Below are positions 41,259 to 50,191 of a DNA stretch of 64,000 nucleotides, piece after piece. The stretch covers positions 186,411-250,410 of the forward strand of contig NZ_LFIP02000002.1 of NCBI RefSeq assembly GCF_001189235.2, in the 5' to 3' direction. A program made the position numbers and the translations under genes. Positions within the stretch are counted from its first letter, which is position 1; every line of letters begins with the position of its first letter. The notes beneath the pieces were generated by a model. That model did no database searches. It had not been told where the DNA came from and saw nothing but the letters and a program-made list of their open reading frames with translations. The stretch comes from Bradyrhizobium embrapense. GTDB lineage: Bacteria; Pseudomonadota; Alphaproteobacteria; Rhizobiales; Xanthobacteraceae.

Positions 41259-42485
41259 TCAGCCGCCGACGTCGGCGCTGATCACGTCGCCGAACAGTTC
41301 CCATTTCTCGCCCTTGAACTTCATCAGCTGCAACTGGCTGATCGGGGCGAAATCGTTCGCGGCGGTGTTGATCTTGATACCGGGCAGCAGCACTTCGGTG
41401 CGGAAGTCCTGCAAGCTCGCGGCCTGCTTCATGATGTTCTCGCGGGTGAGGTTGTCGCCGCACTGCTTGAGCACCTGAACCAGGGTCTGCGCCACGCCGT
41501 AGCCGGTCACCGTGCCGCCGTCGAGCTTGTCGCCTTCGGGGAAGTCCTTGGCCATGAAGGCGTAGAATTCCTTCATGCCGGGATCATTGTCCCACTGCTT
41601 GTCGGAGGCGTCCTTCAGATAGGCGGCCGAGATGATGCCCTGCGCGTTGTCGTAGCCGGCCGGCCTGATCACGCTGCCGACCGAGGCCGACACGTTGTTG
41701 AGGAAGTGCGTGGGCTTCCAGCCGACCTCAGAAACCTTCTTGATCGCCTGCGCCGCGAATTTTGGCGTCGCGATATCGACGAAGACGTCGGCGTTGCTGG
41801 CCTTCAGCTTGACGATGTGGCTGTCGATGGTCGGCTCAGAGGTCTCGAAGCTCTCCTCGGCGACGATCATGCTGGCGGCCTTCTGGCCGAGGCCGTCCTT
41901 CAGACCCTTCAGGTAGTCCTTGCCGTAATCGTCGTTCTGGTAGAGCACGGCAATCTTGGCGTTCGGCATGTTCTTCAGGATGTACTTGGCGTAGATCTGG
42001 GTCTCGCTCTGGTAGTTGGGCTGCCAGCCCATGGTCCAGGGAAAGTCCTTCGGATCGTTCCACTTGGTGGCGCCGGTGGCGACGAACAGCTGCGGCACCT
42101 TCTTGGAGTTCATGTATTTCTGGATCGCCGAGTTCGATGGCGTGCCGAGCGAATTGAAGATCAGCAGCACCTCGTCGCTTTCGACCAGCTTGCGGGCCTG
42201 CTCGACGGCCTTCGGCGGCGAGTAGGCGTCATCGTAGGAGATGAAATTGATCTTGCGGCCGTTGATGCCGCCGGCGTCGTTGATCTTCTTGAAATAGGCA
42301 GCCTCGGTGCGGCCGATGATGCCGTAGGCGGAGGCGGGGCCGCTGTAGGGCATGATGTTGCCGATCTTGATCTCGGTGTCGCTGGCGCCGGTGTCGTATT
42401 TCTTCTGGGCAAGCGCAGCGCTGCTGGATGTCGCGACGAGCGCGAGCGCGGCCCCGAGGACCGCAAGTCTTGTGGTAGCGGACAT
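41259..42485 (-). CDS. ABC transporter substrate-binding protein (tandem paralogue 4)
   Basis: This 408-residue paralogue has a signal peptide (MSATTRLAVLGAALALVATS, cleavage near AALAQ) and the shared KKYDTGASDTEIKIGNIMPY start of the mature protein. It keeps KINFISYDDAYSPPKAVEQA and SKKVPQLFVATGATKWNDPK. A terminator-like hairpin follows. The closest relative in the array appears to be the copy at 42645, as both have NDDYGKDYLKGLKDGLG or its near-equivalent. The ligand is unknown; it should deliver to the LivHMGF complex at 46704-50122. Confidence 0.88.
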   Translation of the reverse strand: MSATTRLAVLGAALALVATSSSAALAQKKYDTGASDTEIKIGNIMPYSGPASAYGIIGRTEAAYFKKINDAGGINGRKINFISYDDAYSPPKAVEQARKLVESDEVLLIFNSLGTPSNSAIQKYMNSKKVPQLFVATGATKWNDPKDFPWTMGWQPNYQSETQIYAKYILKNMPNAKIAVLYQNDDYGKDYLKGLKDGLGQKAASMIVAEESFETSEPTIDSHIVKLKASNADVFVDIATPKFAAQAIKKVSEVGWKPTHFLNNVSASVGSVIRPAGYDNAQGIISAAYLKDASDKQWDNDPGMKEFYAFMAKDFPEGDKLDGGTVTGYGVAQTLVQVLKQCGDNLTRENIMKQAASLQDFRTEVLLPGIKINTAANDFAPISQLQLMKFKGEKWELFGDVISADVGG

Positions 42486-42592
42486 CTATGTCTCTCTCCC
42501 TGTTGTCAGACGAATGTGTCGCGGCCCCCTGTTTCGAGGGCTCTGTTGTTATCAGGTGAAATTACCATCTTGGCCGGGTCGTCTCAATGAAA

Positions 42593-42619
42593 AGCCCCTG
42601 CGACAACGCCGCAGGGGCT
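42593..42619 (-). terminator. Terminator-like hairpin after binding-protein paralogue 3
   Basis: AGCCCCTGCG (42593-42602) and CGCAGGGGCT (42610-42619) are exact reverse complements. On the minus strand the hairpin is followed by TTTCATT. It lies 25 bases downstream of the gene at 42645-43874 and has the same stem core as the hairpin at 41208-41232. Confidence 0.65.
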
Positions 42620-42644
42620 CTGGTCTTTAGTCGACAATTCCGGG

Positions 42645-43874
42645 TCAGCCGCCGACGTCGCCGCTCAAAATCTCGCCAAAGCGCTCCCAGGTCTGGCCCT
42701 TGAAGCGGATCAGTTGCAGTTGCGAGAGCGGCGCGAAATCGGTAGCGGAGGTATTGACCTTGACACCCGGCAACAGGCCGCCGGGTTCGTAATCGCGGAT
42801 GCTGGCCGCCTGCTTCATGACGTTCTCGCGGGTCAGGTCGTCGCCGCACGCCTTGAGCACATGCACCAGGCCCTGCGAGACGATGTAGGCGTACATCACG
42901 GAGGCATCGGCGCGGTTCGCTTCCGGATAGTATTTATCGAGGAACTCGTTCCAGGCGATCATTGCCTTGTCGGTCTTCCACTGCGGGTCGGTCGGGTCCT
43001 TGAAATACTGCGACGAGATAATGTCCTGGGCGTTCTCGAAGCCCGCGGGCTTGATCACACTGCCGATCGATCCGGAGACGTTGTTGAGGAAATGCAGCGG
43101 ATGCCAGTTGAGCTCGGCGTTCTTCTTGATCGCCTGCGCCGCGAACTTCGGCGTCGTGATGTTGAAGAACACGTCGGCGCCGGAAGCCTTGAGCCTGACG
43201 ATGTGAGAGTCGATGGTCGGCTCCGTCACCTCGTAGCTGTCTTCGGCGACGATCATGGACGCAGCCTTGCTGCCGAGCCCGTCCTTGAATCCTTTCAGAT
43301 AATCCTTGCCGTAATCGTCGTTCTGGTAGAGCACCGCGATCTTGGCGTCGGGCTTGTTCTTCAGGATGTACTTCGCATAGATGACCGACTCGCTCTGGTA
43401 GTTGGGCTGCCAGCCCATCGTCCAGGGGAATTCGCGCGGGTCGTTCCACTTGGTGGCGCCGGTGGCGACGAACAGTTGCGGCACCTTCTTCTGGTTCATG
43501 TATTTCTGGATCGCCGAGTTCGGCGGCGTGCCGAGCGAATTGAAGATCAGCAGCACCTCGTCGCTCTCGACGAGCTTGCGCGCCTGCTCGACGGTCTTCG
43601 GCGGCGTATAGGCGTCGTCGTAGCTGATGAAGGTGATCTTGCGGCCGTTGATGCCGCCCTCGGCGTTGATCTTGCGGAAATAGGCCGCCTCGGTCTTGCC
43701 GATCACGCCATAGGCCGAAGCCGCCCCGCTGTAGGGCATGATGTTGCCGATCTTGATTTCGCTGTCGGAGGCACCGATGTCGTATTTCTTCTGCGCGACG
43801 GAGGGGGTCGTGGCCGCCGCGAGCAATGCGAGGGCAGCCGAAAAGGCCCCCAACCGCAAATGGATAGCAGGCAT
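42645..43874 (-). CDS. ABC transporter substrate-binding protein (tandem paralogue 3)
   Basis: This 409-residue paralogue has a signal peptide (MPAIHLRLGAFSAALALLAA, cleavage near PSVAQ) and the mature start KKYDIGASDSEIKIGNIMPY. It keeps KITFISYDDAYTPPKTVEQA and VPQLFVATGATKWNDPREFP. In the second lobe it has distinct ligand-side residues such as NITTPKFAAQAIKKNAELNW. The downstream hairpin suggests that each binding protein can be transcribed as its own unit. The ligand is unknown. Confidence 0.88.
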   Translation of the reverse strand: MPAIHLRLGAFSAALALLAAATTPSVAQKKYDIGASDSEIKIGNIMPYSGAASAYGVIGKTEAAYFRKINAEGGINGRKITFISYDDAYTPPKTVEQARKLVESDEVLLIFNSLGTPPNSAIQKYMNQKKVPQLFVATGATKWNDPREFPWTMGWQPNYQSESVIYAKYILKNKPDAKIAVLYQNDDYGKDYLKGFKDGLGSKAASMIVAEDSYEVTEPTIDSHIVRLKASGADVFFNITTPKFAAQAIKKNAELNWHPLHFLNNVSGSIGSVIKPAGFENAQDIISSQYFKDPTDPQWKTDKAMIAWNEFLDKYYPEANRADASVMYAYIVSQGLVHVLKACGDDLTRENVMKQAASIRDYEPGGLLPGVKVNTSATDFAPLSQLQLIRFKGQTWERFGEILSGDVGG

Positions 43875-44100
43875 TTTGATCTCCCTTGGATCACGGTGAA
43901 TGTGTCACGATTTTTGGAGTGGGAGCACTTTGCGGCTCCTTCCGGCATTGAATACCTTTCGTCTGGTGGCAGCAACAGGAAGCCTCCCGCGGCGCTGCCG
44001 CGGAGGGCGTCATTTAGTCGAAAGCGTTGCGAGGAAAATCAGCGCCGCGGAATCGCCTCGCAACACACGCGAAGCGTTTGCGTGGAGTTCGTGGGTCGCC

Positions 44101-45327
44101 CTAGTTGCTGAGCCCGCTCGAGATGATGTCGCCGAACAGCTCCCACTTCTCGCCCTTGAAGCGCATCAGCTGCAACTGCTTGATCGGCGCGAAGTCGGTG
44201 GCCGAGGTGTTGATGCTGATGCCCGGCAGCAGCGTGCCCGGGACATAATCCTTCAGGCTCGCGGCCTGCTTCATGATGTTGGCGCGGGTAAGGTCGTCGC
44301 CGCACATCTCCAGCACCTGCGCCATGGTCTGTGCGGCTGCGTAGCCGAACGAGGTGGCGCCGTCGAGCTTGTTGGCCTCGGGGTAATCCTTCTTGAGGAA
44401 GGCAAGGAATGTCTCCATGCCGGGGTCCTTGTCCCATTGCGGATCGGCGCCGTCCTTGAGATAGGACGCCGACAGGATGCCCTGCGAATTCTCGAAGCCG
44501 GCCGGCTGCATCACGCCGCCGACCGAGGCGGAGACGTTGGCGACGATCTGCAACGGTGTCCAGGCGATTTCGGCGGCCTTCTTGATGGCCTGCGCCGCGA
44601 ATTTCGGTGACGTGATGCTGACGAATGTGTCGGCGCCGGCCGCCTTCAGCTTGACGATATGGCTGTCGATCGTGGGCTCCGACGTCTCGTAAGCTTCTTC
44701 GGCGACGATCATCGAGGTCTTGTCGCCGAACGCGTCCTTCAGGCCCTTGAGGTAGTCCTTGCCGAAATCGTCATTCTGGTAGAGCACCGCGACCTTGGCG
44801 TCGGGCTTGTGCTTCATGATGTATTTTGCGTAGACCCGCGCCTCGTCCTGGTAGGACGGCTGCCAGCCCATGGTCCACGGATAGTTCCTGGGGTCGTTGA
44901 ACTTGGAGGCGCCGGAGGCGATGAACAGCTGCGGCACCTGTTTCTCGTTCATGTATTTCCGGATCGCCGCGTTGCTGCCGGTGCCGACCGAGCCGAACAC
45001 CAGCAGCACCCCGTCGTCCTCGACCAGCTTGCGCGTCTGTTCGACCGTCTTTGCCGGTGAGTAGCCGTCGTCATAGGAGATGAACGTGATCTTGCGGCCG
45101 TGGATGCCGCCGGCCGCGTTGATCATCTTGAAGTAGGCCGCCTCGGTCTTGGCGATCGTGCCGTAGGCGGATGCGGGGCCGCTGTAGGGCACGACGTTGC
45201 CGATCTTGATCTCGGTGTCGCTGGCCCCGGTGTCGTAGCGCTTCTGCGCCAGCGCGACATTGCAGCTCGTCAGGATCAGAGCGAATGCGGACAACAGCGC
45301 CGTCAGGGACGGACGTGCGGCAGTCAT
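44101..45327 (-). CDS. ABC transporter substrate-binding protein (tandem paralogue 2)
   Basis: This 408-residue paralogue starts MTAARPSLTALLSAFALILT and contains LTSC, which fits a lipobox, followed by NVALAQKRYDTGASDTEIKI. It could therefore be lipid-anchored through that cysteine or cleaved by signal peptidase I after ALA. The remaining sequence keeps the array's shared blocks, with QVPQLFIASGASKFNDPRNY replacing the usual FVATGATKWNDP. That change in the hinge and ligand region suggests altered specificity. The ATG at 45327 is preferred over an in-frame start at 45390, which lies close to the terminator. Confidence 0.88.
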   Translation of the reverse strand: MTAARPSLTALLSAFALILTSCNVALAQKRYDTGASDTEIKIGNVVPYSGPASAYGTIAKTEAAYFKMINAAGGIHGRKITFISYDDGYSPAKTVEQTRKLVEDDGVLLVFGSVGTGSNAAIRKYMNEKQVPQLFIASGASKFNDPRNYPWTMGWQPSYQDEARVYAKYIMKHKPDAKVAVLYQNDDFGKDYLKGLKDAFGDKTSMIVAEEAYETSEPTIDSHIVKLKAAGADTFVSITSPKFAAQAIKKAAEIAWTPLQIVANVSASVGGVMQPAGFENSQGILSASYLKDGADPQWDKDPGMETFLAFLKKDYPEANKLDGATSFGYAAAQTMAQVLEMCGDDLTRANIMKQAASLKDYVPGTLLPGISINTSATDFAPIKQLQLMRFKGEKWELFGDIISSGLSN

Positions 45328-45388
45328 GGTTTCCCCACCTCGAGTTCTTGGTTTGCAGTATTCAATACCATCGGCGCGGGGCGTCAAC

Positions 45389-45419
45389 AAAAAGCCCCCG
45401 CGACGGCGATCGCGGAGGC
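45389..45419 (-). terminator. Intrinsic terminator after binding-protein paralogue 1
   Basis: On the minus strand, GCCTCCGCGA (45419-45410) pairs with TCGCGGGGGC (45403-45394), allowing one G-T pair, and is followed by TTTTTG. It lies 27 bases downstream of the gene at 45446-46675 and is the clearest terminator in the array. Confidence 0.75.
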
Positions 45420-45445
45420 CGTTGTTTTATTCCCGCAGTGCAACC

Positions 45446-46675
45446 TCACTCGGAGGGGACGTCGCCGGAAATGATGTCACCGAACAGTTCCCACTTCTGA
45501 CCCTTGAAGCGCTGCATCTGCAACTGGGCGATCGGGGCGAAGTCGGTAGCCGAGGTGTTGATCTTGACGCCGGGCAGCAAGGTGTCCGGCGTAAAGTCCT
45601 TCAGGCTTGCCGCCTGCTTCATGACGTTGGCGCGGGTGAGGTCGTCGCCGCACATTTCCAGCACCTTGGCAAGCGTCTGCGCGGCGCCATAGCCGTAGAC
45701 GTAACCGCCATCGGTCCGATCGGCACCCGGCATGTACTTGTCGAGGAAGGCTGACCATTTCTTCATGCCGGGATCGCTGGCCCATTGCGGATCGGCGCCG
45801 TCCTTGGCGTAGGCTGCCGACAGCACGCCCTGGGCGTTGTCGAAGCCGGCCGGCTGCATCACGCTGCCGACCGAGGCCGACACGTTGGTGATGATCTGCA
45901 GCGGCTTCCAGCCGAGCTCGGCGGTCTTCTTGATAGTCTGGGCGCCGAATTTCGGCGTGGTGTAGATCAGCAGCACGTCCGGATTAGCGGCCTTGATCTT
46001 GACGATATGGCTGTCGATCGACGGCTCGGAAATCTCGTAGCTCTCCTCCATGATGATGCTGGAGGCCGCCTTGGCGCCGAAGCCGTCCTTGGTGCCCTTG
46101 AGGTAGTCTTTGCCGAAATCGTCGTTCTGATAGAGGATCGCGACCTTGGCGTCGGGCTTCTCCTTCATCAGCCATTTGGCATAGATCTGCGCTTCGCTCT
46201 GGTAGCTCGGCTGCCAGCCCATGGTCCACGGGAAGTTCTTCGGGTCGTTCCACTTGGTTGCGCCGGTGGCGACGAACAGCTGCGGGATCTTCTTGGAATT
46301 CAGGTATTTCTGGATCGCCGTGTTGGACGGCGTGCCGAGCGGGTTGAAGACCAGCAGCACTTCGTCGCTCTCGACCAGCTTGCGCACCTGCTCGACCGCT
46401 TTCGGCGGCGAGTAGGCGTCGTCATAGGTGACGAAGTTGACCTTGCGGCCGTTGATGCCGCCCTGGTCGTTGATCATCTTGAAATAGGCTTCTTCGGTCT
46501 TGCCAATCACGCCGTAGGCGGAGGCTGGTCCCGAATAGGGGATGATGTTGCCGATCTTGATCTCGGTATCGCTTGCGCCGGTGTCGTATTTCTTTTGGGC
46601 GAATGCGGCAGTGGACGTCGCAGCAACGGCTGTGATCGCCGCGGAAATCGCGGCGATCCGAACGGTAGAAAGCAT
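45446..46675 (-). CDS. ABC transporter substrate-binding protein (tandem paralogue 1)
   Basis: This 409-residue paralogue has a signal peptide (MLSTVRIAAISAAITAVAAT, cleavage near AAFAQ) and the mature start KKYDTGASDTEIKIGNIIPY. It lies 28 bases downstream of livM, without an obvious terminator between, so it is the copy most tightly linked to the liv genes. It keeps KVNFVTYDDAYSPPKAVEQV and KIPQLFVATGATKWNDPKNF. It ends with a terminator before paralogue 2. The ligand is unknown. Confidence 0.88.
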   Translation of the reverse strand: MLSTVRIAAISAAITAVAATSTAAFAQKKYDTGASDTEIKIGNIIPYSGPASAYGVIGKTEEAYFKMINDQGGINGRKVNFVTYDDAYSPPKAVEQVRKLVESDEVLLVFNPLGTPSNTAIQKYLNSKKIPQLFVATGATKWNDPKNFPWTMGWQPSYQSEAQIYAKWLMKEKPDAKVAILYQNDDFGKDYLKGTKDGFGAKAASSIIMEESYEISEPSIDSHIVKIKAANPDVLLIYTTPKFGAQTIKKTAELGWKPLQIITNVSASVGSVMQPAGFDNAQGVLSAAYAKDGADPQWASDPGMKKWSAFLDKYMPGADRTDGGYVYGYGAAQTLAKVLEMCGDDLTRANVMKQAASLKDFTPDTLLPGVKINTSATDFAPIAQLQMQRFKGQKWELFGDIISGDVPSE

Positions 46676-46703
46676 AATGTCTCCTGGTCTGGTCTAAAGA
46701 TTC

Positions 46704-47720
46704 TTAGTTCTTCTTGAGCTTTGCGGCCAGTTGCTGGGCAACGATCGCAACCTGCCTGGCGCCGTGCGGCACGAGGAAGATGACGAGGAACAGCAACACG
46801 CCGAACACCGCGCCGGACAGGCCCTTCGAGATGCCTTCGGCGATGTTCGGCACGAAGATGATGAAGGCCGAGCCGACGATCGAGCCGGGCAGCCAGCCGA
46901 CGCCGCCGACCACCATGCCGAGGAACAGCGAGATCGCGAGCTGGATGGTGTAGCCGTCGGGCGCTACGAACTGCACCGCGATGGCGCCGAGACCGCCGGC
47001 AACGCCAGTGATGCCGGCCGAGACGCCGAACGCCAGGGTCTTGTACAGCGCGACGTCGACGCCCATCGCCGAAGCCGCGATCTCGTTGTCGCGGATCGCC
47101 ATGAAGGCTCGGCCGGAGCGCGAGCGCAGCAGGTTCACCGAGGCGACGTAGATCGCGATCGAGACCGCCAGGGTGAAGTAGTAGAGCCACATGTCCTGCG
47201 ACAGCGGCAGCCCGAACGGCGCATCCGGCTTGGTGACGACGAGGCCCTGCACGCCGCCGGTCCAGTGCTCGAAATAGCCGAGCTTGAGCAGCTGCGGCAT
47301 TGCGGTGGCGAGCGCGAAGGTCGCGAGCGCCAGGTAAACGCCCGATAGCCGCAGCGCCGGCTGGCCGAACAGGAAGCCGAAGCCGAAGCAGACGATGCCG
47401 GCGATCGGCAGTGTCAGGGCATAGTTCATGCCCGCATGCTCCATCAGGATCGCCGACGTATAGGCGCCGACGGCGTAGAACGCGCTCTGGCCGAGCGAGA
47501 ACTGGCCGCTTCCGCCGGTCAGGATGTTGAGCGCCATCACCGCAAGCGCGTAGATCAGAAGCATCGTCATCTGGAAGATGATGAAGTTCTTCACGAACAG
47601 CGGGATCAGGATCAGCGCGGCAAGCACGACGAGCGAGGTGCCGTAGCCCAGCGTCATGGCACGCTTCGGCACGGCCTCGACGGCGGCGGCTTCTGTGACG
47701 ATTTCTTCAGCGGCGCTCAT
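46704..47720 (-). CDS. livM: Branched-chain-type ABC transporter permease LivM
   Basis: This 338-residue permease starts MSAAEEIVTEAAAVEAVPKR and has about nine to ten TM segments, with the LivM block GGSGQFSLGQSAFYAVGAYT and FVAPDGYTIQLAISLFLGMV. The ATG at 47720 is used; a TTG lies two codons upstream. It begins 2 bases after the livH stop on the minus strand. It forms the membrane channel with LivH. Family-based name; the ligand is set by the five binding proteins. Confidence 0.9.
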   Translation of the reverse strand: MSAAEEIVTEAAAVEAVPKRAMTLGYGTSLVVLAALILIPLFVKNFIIFQMTMLLIYALAVMALNILTGGSGQFSLGQSAFYAVGAYTSAILMEHAGMNYALTLPIAGIVCFGFGFLFGQPALRLSGVYLALATFALATAMPQLLKLGYFEHWTGGVQGLVVTKPDAPFGLPLSQDMWLYYFTLAVSIAIYVASVNLLRSRSGRAFMAIRDNEIAASAMGVDVALYKTLAFGVSAGITGVAGGLGAIAVQFVAPDGYTIQLAISLFLGMVVGGVGWLPGSIVGSAFIIFVPNIAEGISKGLSGAVFGVLLFLVIFLVPHGARQVAIVAQQLAAKLKKN

Positions 47721-47722
47721 GA

Positions 47723-48601
47723 TCAAACTCGCTTGACGATGGCGCGACCGAACAGGCCTGCCGGTTTAACGACCAGGACGACGATGATCAGCGCAAGCGC
47801 GATCGGAAGTTTCAGTTCATTGCCGACACCGGGGATGTAGGTGCCGACCAGGTTCTCGAAGATGCCGACCAGGAAGCCGCCCATGACAGCGCCGAACGGC
47901 GAGCTCAGACCGCCGAGCACGGCTGCGGCAAACCCGTAGATCAGCACGCCGAGCATCATGTTCGGCTCGAGGAACACCACGGGGGCGATCATCATGCCGG
48001 CGATCGAGCCGATCGCGGACGCCATGCCCCAGCCCAGCGCGATCATCCAGGAGGTGTTGATGCCGACCAGCCGGGCCGATTCAGGCAGCGAGGCGGCCGC
48101 CCGCATCGCAAGGCCGACCCGGGTGAAGCGGAAGAAGAAGAACAGCAGGAGCAGCATCAAGAGGGTGATGCCGATCATGCCGGCCTGGTGGGTCGAGATC
48201 AGCTGGCTGCCGAGGAACGGCGAGGAGCCGAACGGCGTCGGATACTGCTTGATGGTGAAGTCCCAGATCAGGCCGGCGACCGAGTTGATGATCGCATACA
48301 GCGCGATGAAGCCGGCGACGTTGGTCAGGATCGGGGCCTTCGCCAGCGGCTTGAACAGCAGCCGCTCGATGACGATGCCGGCGGCGAACGAAAAGGCGAC
48401 GGTGAGCACGAAGGCGCCCCAATATGGGACGCCCCACTGCATCAGCTGCCAGGACACGAAGGTCGAGAACATCGCCATTTCGCCCTGGGCGAAATTCAGA
48501 TGGTCGATGGCCTGGTAGATCATCACGACCGCGAGCGCCATGCAGGCATAGATCGCGCCCGTGGCGATGCCGGCCAGGACCTGGTTGGCAAAAAGCTCCA
48601 T
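47723..48601 (-). CDS. livH: Branched-chain-type ABC transporter permease LivH
   Basis: This 292-residue permease starts MELFANQVLAGIATGAIYAC and has the LivH block ALAVVMIYQAIDHLNFAQGE. The second conserved region is GLSSPFGAVMGGFLVGIFEN. About eight TM segments are present. It follows livF by 13 bases in the order G-F-H-M on the minus strand, a compact operon. An in-frame extension upstream to 48670 is rejected because it would overlap livF. Confidence 0.9.
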   Translation of the reverse strand: MELFANQVLAGIATGAIYACMALAVVMIYQAIDHLNFAQGEMAMFSTFVSWQLMQWGVPYWGAFVLTVAFSFAAGIVIERLLFKPLAKAPILTNVAGFIALYAIINSVAGLIWDFTIKQYPTPFGSSPFLGSQLISTHQAGMIGITLLMLLLLFFFFRFTRVGLAMRAAASLPESARLVGINTSWMIALGWGMASAIGSIAGMMIAPVVFLEPNMMLGVLIYGFAAAVLGGLSSPFGAVMGGFLVGIFENLVGTYIPGVGNELKLPIALALIIVVLVVKPAGLFGRAIVKRV

Positions 48602-48614
48602 TGTGCCAGCTCCC

Positions 48615-49328
48615 TCAGTAGCCGAGATAGGATTTGCGGACGTCTTCGTTGTTCGCGATGTCCTTGGCATTGCCCGACATCACGATCCGTCCGGTTTCGA
48701 TCACATAGGCCTGGTCGGCGAGCTCGAGCGCCAGTTGCGCGTTCTGCTCGACCACCAGGATGGTCACCTTTTCCTCGCGATTGATCTTGCCGAGGATGCG
48801 GAACAGGTCGCGCACGATCAGCGGCGCGAGGCCGAACGACGGCTCGTCGAGCAGCATCAGGCGCGGCCGCAGCATCAGCGCGCGCGCCACCGCAAGCATC
48901 TGCTGCTCGCCGCCCGACAGCGTGCCGGCCTGCTGGGTGTAGCGCTGCTTCAGCACCGGGAAATGTTCGTACATCCGCTCGATGTCGGAGCCGATCGCCT
49001 TGGTGTCGGAACGGCTGATGGCCCCGAGCTGCAGGTTTTCCTCCACCGTCATGTTGGTGAAGGTGCCGCGGCCCTGCGGCACATGGGCGATGCCGAGGCG
49101 GACCACGTTCTCGGTGGAACGGGTGCCGATCGGCTTGCCCTCGAACTCGATCGCGCCGGTCGATCGCACCATGTTGCAGATCGCCCGCAGCGTGGTGGTC
49201 TTGCCGGCGCCGTTGGCGCCGAGCAGGGTGGTCAGTGAACCCTCGTTGAGCGAGAAGGAGAGGCCGTGCAGGGCCTGGACCTGGCCGTAATAGGCGCGCA
49301 GGTCCTTGACGTTGAGCATCGCTGTCAT
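48615..49328 (-). CDS. livF: Branched-chain-type ABC transporter ATP-binding protein LivF
   Basis: This 237-residue ATPase has Walker A GANGAGKT (37-44), signature LSGGEQQ (137-143) and Walker B LMLLDEP (157-163). Its start overlaps the livG stop by 4 bases. It pairs with LivG as the second nucleotide-binding subunit. It is a different lineage from the LivF at 34073-34804, which belongs to the aromatic-acid transporter. Confidence 0.92.
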   Translation of the reverse strand: MTAMLNVKDLRAYYGQVQALHGLSFSLNEGSLTTLLGANGAGKTTTLRAICNMVRSTGAIEFEGKPIGTRSTENVVRLGIAHVPQGRGTFTNMTVEENLQLGAISRSDTKAIGSDIERMYEHFPVLKQRYTQQAGTLSGGEQQMLAVARALMLRPRLMLLDEPSFGLAPLIVRDLFRILGKINREEKVTILVVEQNAQLALELADQAYVIETGRIVMSGNAKDIANNEDVRKSYLGY

Positions 49329-50122
49329 TGGTCCTTGCTCCCCAGATAGGCCTTGATGACGTCGGGGTCGGCCTGGACCTGGGCCGGCGTGCCTTCGGCC
49401 AGCTTGCGGCCGAAATTGAGCGCGACGACGTGGTCGGCGATCGACATCACGAGACCCATGTGATGTTCGACCAGCAACACCGTAATTTTACGGTCATCGC
49501 GGATTTTGCGGATCAAATCGCCGAGCACGTAGACTTCCTCGTGATTGAGGCCGCCGGCCGGCTCGTCGAGCAGCAGGATCTTCGGATCTGCGGCCAAAGC
49601 GCGCGCCAGTTCGACGCGCTTCTGGGTGCCGAAGGGAAGTCCCGAGACCACGGTGTGGGCGACGTCCTCGAGATCGAGATAGCCGAGGATGTCGTGCACC
49701 TTCTTGTTCATGTCGCTCTCGCCGCGGCGAACCCAGGCGAGACGCAGCGAGTCGCTGACGATGTCGCTCGAGGTGCGGGCATGGGCGCCGACGCGCACGT
49801 TGTCGATCACGGACAGATTGGGAAACAATGCGACGTTCTGGAAGGTGCGGCCGATGCCGATCTCCGCGATCCGGTGCGGCGGCCGCGACAGAATGCTTTT
49901 GCCTTCCATCAGGATGTCGCCGGATGACGGCTGATAGAGCCGCGACAGGCAGTTGAACAGCGTCGTCTTGCCGGCGCCGTTCGGTCCGATCAGGCCGAGG
50001 ATCTGCCCATGGCGCATGTCGAACGACACGCCATTCAATGCGATGATGCCGCCGAACACGACGCTGACGTCGCGAACCGCAAGCAGAGGATCATTCCCCT
50101 GCGCGAGCTGTGCCTGCGTCAT
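49325..50122 (-). CDS. livG: Branched-chain-type ABC transporter ATP-binding protein LivG
   Basis: This 265-residue ATPase has Walker A GPNGAGKT (46-53), the LivG segment IGRTFQNVALFPNLSVIDNV, a signature region reading LPFGTQKR, and Walker B ILLLDEPAGGL. It is the first gene of the liv set on the minus strand, 69 bases downstream of the IclR gene in the same direction. Read-through from the IclR promoter is therefore possible, and co-regulation with the pim genes is likely. Confidence 0.92.
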   Translation of the reverse strand: MTQAQLAQGNDPLLAVRDVSVVFGGIIALNGVSFDMRHGQILGLIGPNGAGKTTLFNCLSRLYQPSSGDILMEGKSILSRPPHRIAEIGIGRTFQNVALFPNLSVIDNVRVGAHARTSSDIVSDSLRLAWVRRGESDMNKKVHDILGYLDLEDVAHTVVSGLPFGTQKRVELARALAADPKILLLDEPAGGLNHEEVYVLGDLIRKIRDDRKITVLLVEHHMGLVMSIADHVVALNFGRKLAEGTPAQVQADPDVIKAYLGSKDQ

Positions 50123-50191
50123 CTCGTCTCGCCCGCCATCTCTGCGCGGTGCGAGCGGCCCTGCGATGGATTTCGCCGGACGCGATGGAGG

